Shown here piece after piece: positions 1 to 9,212 of a stretch of DNA of 25,765 nucleotides. Within the stretch, counting starts at the first letter, position 1, and each line of letters starts with the position of its first letter. The stretch comes from Seison nebaliae (lineage: Eukaryota > Rotifera > Pararotatoria > Seisonacea > Seisonidae), in the NCBI GenBank assembly GCA_023231475.1, contig JALJEE010001287.1, positions 1-25,765 of the forward strand, in the 5' to 3' direction. The notes beneath the pieces were generated by a model. It was given only the letters and a program-made list of their open reading frames with translations, was not told the origin of the DNA and ran no database searches. The translations under genes and the position numbers were made by a program.

Positions 1-2
1 AA

Positions 3-179
3 TTTAAAGCAAATTCTATACCATCACTAATAGGTAGAATTATTTCCTCATCAGATCAGAATTATCATTTCATCAGGTTTCCAATAAATCGTTTAATTAA
101 AATGTTTATTTTCTTTATTATTTTTTCCATTACTTATATTGACTGCGATAAAAACTTGAACGATTATAATTATGGGTGA
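3..179 (+). other. Open frame at window edge, possible end of a gene
   Basis: The frame starting at base 3 stays open for 58 codons and stops at TGA 177-179. It could be the last exon of a plus-strand gene that begins outside the window, since 58 open codons in DNA this AT-rich is somewhat long. The translation is rich in Ile, Phe and Ser with no motif I recognise, and the frame runs into the first repeat unit of the following cluster. Chance is an equally good explanation. Confidence 0.15.
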
Positions 180-365
180 CGACCGAAATACGACTAAATG
201 GGTGACGAATTCACCGAAATATGACTAAATGGGTGACAAATTCACCGTTTAGCAAAAAATACGCAAAATTTAACGTTAAATTTTTTTCTTGGGTGACGAA
301 ATCACCGAAATACTCTAAAAGGGGTGACGAAACCACCGATTTTCACTTAAAAATTATAGGGTGAC
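174..365. repeat. Degenerate tandem cluster of a palindromic GGGTGAC repeat
   Basis: GGGTGAC occurs six times, starting at 174, 200, 231, 291, 322 and 359. Units 200-230 and 291-321 are both 31 bases long and share the pattern GGGTGACGAAtTCACCGAAA. Most units contain an inverted repeat, GGTGA-N5-TCACC, visible at 201-215, 232-246 and 292-306. The copy at 323-337 keeps GGTG...CACC with one inner mismatch, and the first unit lacks part of the second arm. Spacers between palindromes diverge more than the palindromes do. It could be a decayed satellite, a transposon end, or an array of binding sites. No gene overlaps it convincingly. Confidence 0.75.
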
Positions 366-768
366 GAATAGTCGATTGGAATCAATAAGAATATCATCTA
401 TTACTTTTCCTAAAATCCATGGAGCCAGCATACATGAGCCAGTCAGTTGTCATTCTTTTGTTGGAAGAACAGAACGATGAGCAGGAAAAAAATAAAATAA
501 TACAGTTCTTTGTTATGAACACATAACATAAACCCAGCACATCTATAAAATAGCTGTGTTCTGTTTATATTCTGGTTTTGGTGACTCCTTGTAAGTTATC
601 AGAAGGATTTACCGTTTGTAACAGTACTTATCTAATACTTAATAATGGAAACGATGTTCAACATTAAAAAATTCGTTAAGAATTGATAGAAAAAATCGTT
701 CAAAATTTATTGTGAACAATGAAATATATAATTTGTGGTTTTGCTTGTTGTTTAATTAACAAATTTAT
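366..768. other. Intergenic, with a weak 34-codon open frame
   Basis: No recognisable gene. An open frame on the plus strand, 419-526, begins with ATG and encodes 34 residues (starting MEPAYMSQSV) with an acidic-basic middle. It is slightly less AT-rich than its surroundings and could be an exon or a transposon remnant, but it has no family resemblance. A TATA-like stretch (CTATAAAATAG) lies near 543-553, and a TTGTAAGT near 590 looks like a strong 5' splice site, so an untested plus-strand transcript is possible. The right end is the 3' flank of the minus-strand EFCAB9 gene. Confidence 0.3.
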
Positions 769-1701
769 CTATTCACTTTTTGACTTCCTATGAATGAGAC
801 TACTTATTGAATGATGTGAGCGTACCACATTCTCTTTTTTATCTGCCATTTTGTCAGCGCATTTTAACATCTCCAAAAATTCAAATCCTCTGTTCATTTT
901 ACAAGAAAATTAGAAAATTATTTAATTTAAAATAAAACCGTTGCTGAATAATATAATCAACTTTTTCTTTTCTATCTCTGAGAACTTTAGCTTGATCTTG
1001 TTCCATTTGTTTTCTACGGTCTGCAAGATCTAATTCTCTCTGTCGGTCGATGCATGCCATGGAAAACATTTTAAATTCTCCATAATCTAGTTCCTATTAT
1101 AATTGAAATTATTTGAAATAATTGTTTAACAATAAATTGACCTGATCTCCGGAAACATCAAATTCGGCGAAAATTCCGCCTATCGCTTTATCTTGGAAAT
1201 TGAACATAAATCCAACACTGTTGAATTCTTCAGCACTCACACTTTCACTCGCATCTTCATCTAATAAATCGAATACAGTTCGACTGTGACGGAAAATAAA
1301 TTGTTTTTCTTGCTCATCCTAAAACATTATTTTTATCAACATTTGATAATTAGAAATAACTCTAGTAGCAATTAGAATGCTCATTAGAAGATAAAATTCA
1401 TCAAATTCAATAGTACCACTCCCATCAACGTCCAACATGTCAAATACTTTCTCTATTTGAAATCTAGTTAAATCTGTCATATGGTGTAAAACCGCGTAAA
1501 ATTGAATGTCTATTTTTTAAAATATATAATGACTCTTATAAAAATATTCTTATGTTAAATATTAAAACCATTTAATCCCCCACGCATATGAATATCAATT
1601 GATTTAAAGAAGACCAGTAATATATTCACTGATCGACATGTCATTAGTGAATAAGTTTTGTCTAAATGAAGATAATCTATTATCGATTTTTTCAGATGCA
1701 T
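769..1701 (-). CDS. EFCAB9: EFCAB9-like EF-hand calcium sensor of the sperm CatSper channel
   Basis: Five exons on the minus strand (1701-1569, 1509-1361, 1318-1142, 1093-939, 889-769) join in frame to 244 residues. ATG 1701-1699 has an in-frame TGA three codons upstream; the stop is TAG 771-769. From memory, the N-terminus (MHLKKSIIDYLHLDKTY) aligns closely with mammalian EFCAB9 (MRLKQ...YLYLDKIY). The stretches LNDIQFYAVLHHMTDL and QFIFRHSRTVFDLLD, which cross or follow exon joins, also match. EF loops: a degenerate first hand near 35-46, a canonical loop D71-E82 (DVDGSGTIEFDE), D114-E125, and D148-E159. The C-terminal 80 residues are charged, helical and longer than in mammals (about 197 residues in total there). 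In mouse, EFCAB9 with CATSPERZ confers pH- and calcium-dependent gating on CatSper in the sperm tail; the same role here is inferred. Introns are 42-59 bases long. Confidence 0.87.
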
Positions 1702-2078
1702 TATTTCTCATTGAATACTCAATTTCTAATTTTCTCAATAAATTATTGTTACAAATGAAGTTCAAACTGTTGTAATGTTAGTGAGAAAAGTTTAACTGAC
1801 TATTTTAAAATTTTGCGATAAAATTTCAAGAATTTTGCGCTTATATTGATGGATTACACTAACAAGAATCCTAGAACAAATTAAATTTTTGAAAAATAAT
1901 TTTAAGTTTTAAATTAGTGTAAAATCATTTTTTAATTTTATTGCAGTAAATGAAGTGCAATACGATAAGAGCCAGAAGCTAAAGGAAAATTTGATGGAGA
2001 AAAAATGAAGTAAAAAATAGTCATTTGAATTTAATGAAGAAATTTGAAGGAGCAAAATACTGTTGGTAGAAAATCTGT
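1702..2078. other. Intergenic: 5' flank of EFCAB9 and 3' flank of the peptide gene
   Basis: No open frame or RNA gene is supported here. On the minus strand a poly(A) signal AATAAA lies at 1942-1937, about 140 bases past the stop of the upstream peptide gene, and is a plausible 3' end for it. The remainder, AT-rich, is the likely EFCAB9 promoter region; no clear core element is visible. Confidence 0.4.
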
Positions 2079-2425
2079 TTAATCTGCTGTAAATTCGAAT
2101 AATGTCTCTATATTTGTACCTTCGAATCGTTTACTTCTTCTATCGCCATAAAATCTGGGATAAGATGGATTGATATTCGATTTTAACATGGAGTTCATTT
2201 TCTGTTTATATTCCATCATACGAGCTTGAAGTGCATCTGGAAAAACAGAAGGAAATTATTTGAGAATTCAGGAATAATAAAGTAAATTTTATTAGTTCAA
2301 ATTAATGATTAATTAATGATAGAAATGTTATTCGTATAACCGTTGGACGCATCCATTAGTTTTGAATGTGTTCGAACTACCAGTATTGCCATCGATATGA
2401 TGAATAAGAAGCGAAATAATTTCAT
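2079..2425 (-). CDS. Small secreted peptide precursor (neuropeptide-like), two exons
   Basis: Exon 2425-2341 and exon 2236-2079 join across a 104-base intron (GTTATACG...TTTCCAG) to give 80 residues. Residues 1-20 form a clear signal peptide: MKLFRF followed by a hydrophobic core LFIISMAILVV. The mature part is Met/Lys/Gln-rich and probably helical (29-49), followed by NPSYPRFYGDRRSKRFEG (51-68) and an acidic tail. Dibasic sites R61-R62 and K64-R65 are typical prohormone-convertase sites. They would release a peptide ending near YPRFYGD and an acidic C-terminal peptide. The FYGDR...RF stretch faintly recalls neuropeptide F C-termini, but the amidation Gly-Lys/Arg is missing, so I do not assign that family. 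It is short and lacks an identified homologue. The start ATG and signal peptide support a real gene. It lies 378 bases upstream of EFCAB9 on the same strand. Confidence 0.5.
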
Positions 2426-2785
2426 CTTTGAGAAATTTGAGAAAGAAGTTTCTTTTTAGTCAAAGTTTATTGGGGAGATTCTGTAAAATAAGTGAATAGA
2501 AAAAGAGAGGTATGAAAATATAATGAATTTCTAATTTCCGTCGTCAAATTAAAAATGAGTCCCAGTTCACAGGCTATGAATAATAGAATTTAATTTAGTA
2601 CGTTATTTTTCCTCTTGATAATGTGCAGGATGGAAATGAGAAAAAAAACCAATTAGAATAACGGAATTGCGATGGAAATTGTAGAAAAGATATGAGATGA
2701 ATAGCGACAGACTGACTAGCGAGCGAAGTGATATTCGATTAAAAACTAAAATTTATAACACTTATGATTGAATGGAAGTTCTTCC
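2426..2785. other. Intergenic region between two small peptide candidates
   Basis: Nothing coding is supported. It separates two divergently oriented small secreted-peptide candidates (minus strand ending its 5' side at 2425, plus strand starting at 2786), so it could hold both promoters. It is AT-rich with no identifiable core element. Confidence 0.3.
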
Positions 2786-2991
2786 ATGAACATTCTTTTT
2801 CTTTTTTTGATGATGAATTCTATTCAGCTCTATGATAATGAGGTTCCTTATCACGATATGATTAATCGTATTCATGTGGGTGAGTCATGGGATAAGACGT
2901 AATATTCAAGAATTATGCAGGTAAAACTGGAGCAATAGAAGATTATACAATGACGATGTTAATTCAAATGGATTCAAATGTTGTTGGTTAA
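2786..2991 (+). CDS. Possible 54-residue secreted peptide, two exons
   Basis: Exon 2786-2879 begins with ATG and encodes a short hydrophobic leader (MNILFLFLMMNSIQ) followed by a polar segment. A 41-base intron, 2880-2920, has the donor GTGAGT and the acceptor ATGCAG. The second exon, 2921-2991, stays open in frame to TAA 2989-2991. The total is 54 residues. The leader is short for a signal peptide and no cysteines, dibasic sites or family motifs are visible in the mature part. Support is only the combination of ATG, leader, a canonical small intron and continued reading frame, so chance is possible. Confidence 0.27.
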
Positions 2992-3071
2992 ATAATATAT
3001 TTATGAGAATAATTTACAAATGAATAAGTCACAAATTGAATTTTTTGGGAAGAATAATTGGTATAAAATAT

Positions 3072-4019
3072 CTATAATTCGGTTTGTTTAGTTGATAGCT
3101 GGGGAGTTGTTCTTCTTTTGCAACAGTTTTGGCAATATATTTGTTGATGATGTTTGAAACTGCATGCAGCTAATTCATCTTCCGAATAGTTGGGAATTCT
3201 TGTTTTGGTATTTTCTATTAGTTGCCGATTACACTCCTGTCAGTTAAAGAAAATTAGAATTAGACATATACTTTCAGGAAATTATGCATAAACATATTTT
3301 TCAGATCCTTTAAATACATTTTTATTTCGAGAAGTCCCTAACGAAAGTTTTCATGTTTATTCATTTGAAACGCATAGTAGAAAGAAAACAAAGAAAATAC
3401 GAACTCGACATCTAAAACAATTTGGATGATAATTTTCATTTCCGACAACAATTCGATTATTTTGGTTCTCATCGATGAGTTCAGAACAGATTGAACATTT
3501 CTTTAAAACTTTCAATTTGAAGCAACGTCCGCAACAGAGATCATCGATTTCGCCACAAATATATTGTTGATCTTTCGAATCTAACGACTTCTTACAAAAG
3601 CAACAAGTAAAACATGTGACATGATAAAAGTACTTTTCATTAATTTTTACATAATTTCCACTGATGGAAAAGTTACATCTTTTGCATTTTTCCAACAAAT
3701 TTGATTTACATTTTTGACAACTGAATCTTTGTTTTATATCACCATTAATTTCTAATGTCTGGATTGTTAACTCGGATGTCCCAATAACCTTTTGACAAAT
3801 TGAACATATTAGACAAGTTGTGTGATAATATTGATTATCCACTTTCAACATACTCGGATTAATAACATCATTATTTGCTTCACTCTCTACATGACATTTG
3901 GCACAGTTATATGTATTCTTGAGTTTAATCCGATTTGGAATTTTCAACGGCTTTGGAGGGACGGGAGGACCAGGATTACGAATAGGTCGGTTAGTGATCA
4001 TTGGACTCATGTTAGACAT
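3072..4019 (-). CDS. Three-LIM-domain protein with a proline-rich N-terminus
   Basis: Exon 4019-3405 (205 codons) and exon 3236-3072 join in phase 0 across a 168-base intron (GTTCGTAT...CTGACAG), giving 259 residues. ATG 4019-4017 has an in-frame TGA three codons upstream. A proline-rich start (GPPVPPKP, residues 17-24) could bind SH3 or EVH1-type partners. LIM1 is about 39-104 (C39, C42, H66, C69, C72, C75, C101, C104). LIM2 is about 112-166 (C112, C115, H133, C136, C139, C142, C163, C166). LIM3 starts at C175 and is completed only by the second exon (C175, C178, H198, C201, C204, C207). Such zinc-finger pairs bind proteins rather than DNA, often at adhesion sites or the cytoskeleton. Three C-terminal LIMs after a proline-rich leader recall zyxin/LPP/ajuba, but the leader is very short and LIM1 has an insertion, so the subfamily is open. 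Confidence 0.8.
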
Positions 4020-4667
4020 GATATGTCAACAAAAGATTGTAATTTTCAGACGGAGATCTATGTATGGTTGGTAAAATAATGAGACAAATAAATAAATAAA
4101 TAAAATGATCGCAAGTGTAGATGTAATGGAGGAAATACTTAATGTAAATAGAACTACGTCCTATTACGTTTCTGACAGTTTGAGACAATTTATTCAAGGT
4201 TATACCATCGTTCTCAAATCGTCTTATATCATTATTGAACAATTTCAGATATTTTAGAATTATACATTACTGTTATCAAATAGTAAATTTTCAGAAAATT
4301 GTCACAAAACATATTAAATTTCTCTTCAAATCGAACGAAAATTAGAAAAGCGAAATATTTTAAGGTAAATAACTTGAAAGTATTACTCACGTCAGAATTC
4401 ATTACTCATTCTCGTTCATTCATTCATTCATGTTATATTCATATAATGAGTCAGACGTATAACTCTTTTTATATACAAATAATTTAACATTGTGAGAAAA
4501 TTTACTACGGTTTCTCTAAATGGTTCATATATTTCCTTTTAACTGAAGATTGATGGAATTGTCAAACATAAATAAGGAAGTATAGATAAGCGATAATAAG
4601 ATTGAAGTTGTATTACTTGATTTAATATGTTAATCTTCTTCTATCTTAAAATTAAATAAAAAATAAA
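4020..4667. other. Intergenic, possible plus-strand non-coding exon
   Basis: This holds the 5' flank of the LIM gene and the 3' flank of the M13 peptidase gene. On the plus strand a TTTTCAG acceptor near 4295 is followed by about 65 open bases and an AAG|GTAAATAA donor near 4365. That resembles a small exon, but no partner exons are evident. A 62-codon open frame at 4299-4487 has no family features. I see no RNA gene. Confidence 0.3.
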
Positions 4668-7600
4668 TCACCATATTTCGCATTTACTTTCCGGATTCAT
4701 AACTGTTCCTAGACTACAATTAAATGCTTTTGCAAATGGAACCATATTGGACAGAACACCAATTACACGATATTTGGCAAAACTGTGAGTATCGATTGTT
4801 ACTGACATCTCAGCTGCTTTCGTAGTATAACGAGCACACCATGTTTGTGCAAAGGAAAGGAAAAATAATTGCTCATCCGTAAATCGAAGACCTGGTAATA
4901 TTCTGTCACGCCTTCGCGGAATATCTGATATCATCAGTTCTTCATCTTCATCTAAAACACTATTCATCGCTTTGTATCGAGCATAGGCATTATGTGCAAT
5001 CTTTATACCTCCGTTATCGGCTATATTCTCATCCAATGTAAATATTCCGTTTAACTGTAATAAGGAAGAGTAAAAACATTTTAATATAAATTTTAATTTT
5101 GTTATTGTTGAAATGCTTTCATTGAATTCATTATTATGACAATGGTCCTTAAGTTATAATTATTATATAATTATTATAGTTACAATTGACTGTTAATTAA
5201 TTAAAAAGTATTATTGTTGTTTCTCCCACAAAGATGCGTATTCATAAATCCGTTAAAAAACTGCCTATCATCAACTGGTAAAGGATATTTCTCTTCGATT
5301 CTTCTTAAATCTCCCACTATCGTTTCTGGTTCAACCATAGATATTAGTTATTTTTCTTCTATCGTGCTAGATCAAACCTTCATTTATAGTCATTTATTCC
5401 TTTAAAATTACGTTTGCTTCTTTTAGGATATACTTATTATACATGTATATACTGCATTCATTTCTGTCGATGGATCGCGTTTACAATCTCTTTTGGAAGA
5501 GATTAGTTTATTTTTTTCACGGATGTAATCGCTTTCTGCAATTCGCCAGATTTGGTTTTTCCCCAATACTCATCCTCTTTTCTCATCGATTATTTCCCTT
5601 ATCGATAAAAATTTCAAGTCGTATCATATTCACTCAATCTTGATACACCGTTTGTCGTTTAATAATCTACTCGATCATTTCAACGATTTCATTTTTCATA
5701 TGATACGACTTCATCTCAACCATGAACCCGTTTTGAAGAAACGCTCTTTGGTCGACAATTATAAAAATTTTTTAAATCTTCTTCAGATTTATCCCGACGG
5801 GAATTTCAATAATAAATAGCAATTATTATTACCCAACAAGTAATTAAATGAATTTAGTTGATTATGATAAAAATAATACATAACTGTCTTATTCGCAATT
5901 GGGAATTTCGAGTATTGGTTAACAAAACATTTAGCTCGCTTGGCGAAATTTTCCTTCGGCATCTTCCCCCACCAATCATTCAAATTACCCAGTGCATCAT
6001 ACAAACGTCCTTTGAATATCCGAAAAATTAATGGGAGAATGCACATTGCAATCATAAATTTCTAATATTATTCTTAAGAATTCTCTTATAAATTTATTTC
6101 CTCATATTATGCACTTACTGGTACGTATTTATAATATAAGTGCAATATAAGGAAAGTCATTCTTAATACGTAATATTTCATTTTTCTTTCCTTATTACAA
6201 TGTTCTCAAGTCTATTGATATAAATATCTCTTCCATAAAAGGAAGAGCAACTACTTATTTTTTTATGATTCATTTATCAGATGTTTATTTTACAGGTGTA
6301 CATCTTCTCTTTTATTTATTCTCTAATTTTACTAACCGCTGTTGTCAAAACCGTGAGTAAGTTCATGTCCAACAATCATTCCTGCACTTCCGAAATTTAA
6401 AGCAGCAGGAATATCGCTTTGTGCATGATAAAATGGCCATTGCAAAATACCAGCTGGAAAGACAATTGTATTACGTGATGCGGCATAATATGCATTTACT
6501 TCTACTGGTGTCATAGTCCAACTGTAAAAACAGTCACGTATTCTCATAATTAAATGACGAAATGAAAATAACTCTTCTTGATCAGGGACATCACCATATT
6601 TCTCTAAATTCTCTCTGATTTGGAATACACGAGAGTTGAGGTAATTTAAAAAATAATTATCCGCCGAAACTAACTGAGCAATGATGCGTAAAAATCATTT
6701 AATTAAATTTATGAAGAAAAACTTTCGAATAATATTTATCTAATCGATCTACTGCATCGTCATAATTTAACCATCTTGGAAATCCGATTTTCTCATAAAT
6801 ACTTTTCGCTTTATCTTCTGCTTTTCGTCTGGTACCTGAAAAATTATTCATTAAAAATAATCAGATTCTTTAGAAATGTGAAACGTTTGTCCATCCAATC
6901 CAAATTGGGTAGATTATTAATAAATGAATCTCTTATCATTTCAACCATAAATTTTGCCTATTATTAATAATAAGAAAATTAAATTTCCTTATAATTCTAA
7001 CTTCTTTCTGTGTGGTATTGGTAAATGTTTGAGTGACGAACATTAGTCCAGTAACATATCCTAACACACTGTCGGTTCGTCTCGCACAAATTTGCCATCT
7101 CGGTTTATCTTCCATTGTTCCTTTTATTTGATATGTCAACTCTTTTCTCACCAATTGATATTTGAGAGATAAATGAGCAGCCAATTCTTGCACAGTAAAG
7201 AAGAGCATATAATTTTGAATTGTTCTTATTTTTAAATTATAATATATATATGTATATCAGATTGAAATATTTAGATTAACTCTTTAGGTGTTGCGCTGAG
7301 TAAATTGGATAATTCCCGAAAATATTTTGGAGTGTAAACAATGACTTGTTCGGTTGGTGGAAATGAATATGGTGCATCGAACATTTCTCGCAAATATTGT
7401 TCAATTCTAATCTATATTTAAATGAAGAGAGAAAACTTAGGAAGAAAGTATATGAAAGTTGTACTCGATTATTTGAGGTATGAAGAATATCTTGAAATTT
7501 TACTAAATCCATCAGATTATATGGATTTTCTGAATTAAGGTCTTGCAATTTCATTTCAAATATCTGAAATAATATCGATATTAATACTTATGCAATTAGG

Positions 7601-8870
7601 AAAAACCTTAGCAATTCGTGTTTCCAACATAAAAACTTTGGTAAGACCGTCTACAATAACTTCTTCATCAATTGGGGTCGGATGAAGAAGTTTAATGATT
7701 TTCTTGCCATAATCGAGTATCGATGTCTTCAATTTGTCGTGACTGGTTTGAGTTCGTCTTTTATGCATATTAAATGTTGAATACTCGTATTCGATACCGC
7801 TGTCATATTTTTTGTTATTGACATAATATCCTCGAAATGAATGTGAATCGAATGATAATCCACCTTGTTCGAACTGTGAAATTGTTATAATTATTAAATT
7901 TAAATTTAAATAATTTGAACTGCTATACGATAAACGGAACTATTTTTATCATCGATTGACAATGCCATATGAAAGAATGTATTAATCTTGTAAGAATGTG
8001 TTTTAATAATTGCGGACGTTAAATCGAACTCCTCTTCATTCCATTGTATAAATCCATCCTTCCCGTCATATATCATTGGCCATCCTCCTAATTCATTAAT
8101 TAACTTAATTAATTGATCAACAAATTATTTACGAGATATTCATAGAAAATTTGGAACGTCCTTCAATGGTTGAGAACCAATTTCTTCGATGGCTGAATAA
8201 TTCATACAGGTTCGATAAAATGATAATGATTTGGCGATCGCTGTTGATTTTCTCCGATTGAAACTCACATCTTTAGTTTCTAGAATCTGTAGATTATCAT
8301 TAAATTTTAGATTTATAAAAATTTCATATAGAAATATAATACTTTTAATAATACTTCTGTATTCTGATGATATGTTTCTTTGAAACGGTTATAAACAGAT
8401 TCCCAGGTTGGGACGAAACGTGTGTTAACCCAATTGCCACAAGCGAATTCATAGAAATTATGACAAGGATCCGCATCCACATTCATAATTTCCAACATCT
8501 TCGCACTCGTACTTACACAGATTGAAGTGAGACAAACGTCATCTGTATTAAAAGGTTGAAGAGCTGTACGTCGATTAGTAACACGACTATAAACATTTGT
8601 CCTCACATCTTCAGCTTGCGGCATACCATTATATGGATCCCACGACTTAATATCGAAATCGTCCTTTGATTTATGTTTTTTCATGGAAATTGGTATATGA
8701 ATATGTTTGTGAAGGAACACGATAAATAGAACACATAATATCATTAAGATGACAATGACAGTAAATGTGGCGACAACGGGATCACATCCTTTCGTTTCTA
8801 AACAGCGGTCTTCCTCGTTTACCACTAATGGTTGATTGGCTTGTTCATTTACTATAATTAATATTTTCAT
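4668..8870 (-). CDS. M13 (neprilysin/ECE family) zinc metallopeptidase, type II membrane protein
   Basis: Twelve exons: 8870-8343, 8286-8158, 8103-7921, 7873-7607, 7563-7465, 7411-7281, 7224-7002, 6957-6885, 6835-6723, 6673-6337, 6009-5885, 5054-4668. They join in frame to about 864 residues, and every join restores M13 family sequence. The start has an in-frame TAA three codons upstream. A cytosolic tail of about 30 residues precedes one membrane span (31-53). The ectodomain opens with the family motif CVSTSAKMLEIMN...DPCHNFYEFACGNW. Further landmarks are FYRTCMN, ELGGWP, DDKNSS, EQGGL, the substrate-binding NAYYA (642-646), the zinc site HELTH (685-689, catalytic E686), the third ligand and partner in ENIAD (E745, D749), and the terminal CEIW. 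All catalytic residues are present, so it should be active. The family trims extracellular peptides such as neuropeptides; the substrate here is unknown. Somewhat longer than neprilysin (750). Confidence 0.93.
5201..5756 (-). other. Coding-like sequence inside the 830-base M13 intron
   Basis: The last M13 intron (5884-5055) is far longer than the others and holds minus-strand open frames with coding character. One runs 5756-5670 (VDQRAFLQNGFMVEMKSYH...). It can continue through a GT...AG intron into a frame at about 5580 that reads EDEYWGKTKSGELQKAIT. Another, 5338-5201, begins with ATG and has 45 residues, including VDDRQFFNGFMNTHL. The two share V-D-x-R-x-F-x-N-G-F-M, suggesting a duplicated segment. 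They do not match the M13 family, whose flanking exons join cleanly without them. They could be a nested gene, alternative exons, or remains of an inserted gene. I cannot build one complete model. Confidence 0.3.
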
Positions 8871-9212
8871 ACATATTTATGATAAAATATATATATGTAA
8901 CATGCAAAACTACGATTGAGGGGTCCTGTTATTGAAGTGTTAGAGAAATACCTGGGTACATAGTTACTTGGCATTTTTCAGTATGGTAAGCTTAATAGTT
9001 TACTGTTAACAAGACTGTTTATACTTTATAGTTTGTAACGTTACACAAAATTATACGGTAAATTGTTCACAATAGAGAAATGAACATTTAAGCTATTAAT
9101 TTAAATTGATCAATCACTCAATATGAAGTAGAATTTATTAAAAAACTAATTGATTGAAGGCGAACCGGTAGGAACGGATCTAGAACCGTTATCTAATTAA
9201 TGTTTAGCAAAT
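8871..9212. promoter_or_regulatory. Divergent upstream region of M13 peptidase and the giant gene
   Basis: The region of 342 bases separates the start codons of two genes read in opposite directions, so both promoters and 5' leaders must lie here unless a non-coding first exon lies farther away. AT-rich, with an alternating TA run near 8886-8896. No defined core promoter element or repeated operator is evident. Confidence 0.4.

Noticed and set aside
174-365. CRISPR array
   Set aside because: The units diverge, spacing is irregular, and the rest of the window is clearly animal nuclear DNA.
2079-2236. Neuropeptide F identity for the secreted peptide
   Set aside because: FYGDR...RF is suggestive, but the C-terminal RFG plus basic amidation site is absent and the spacing of the helix is not convincing.
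5201-5260. HLCG in the intronic frame recalls the insulin B chain
   Set aside because: Only four residues match. The second B-chain cysteine, the A chain and a signal peptide are missing, and the frame stops nine codons after the motif.
5443-5643. Plus-strand 66-codon frame within the M13 intron
   Set aside because: The translation is Phe/Leu/Ser-rich with no motif; the opposite strand has better coding character in the same stretch.
7276-7554. Single 92-codon minus-strand frame
   Set aside because: It spans an M13 exon, an intron and the wrong frame of the next exon; the spliced model restores family sequence instead.
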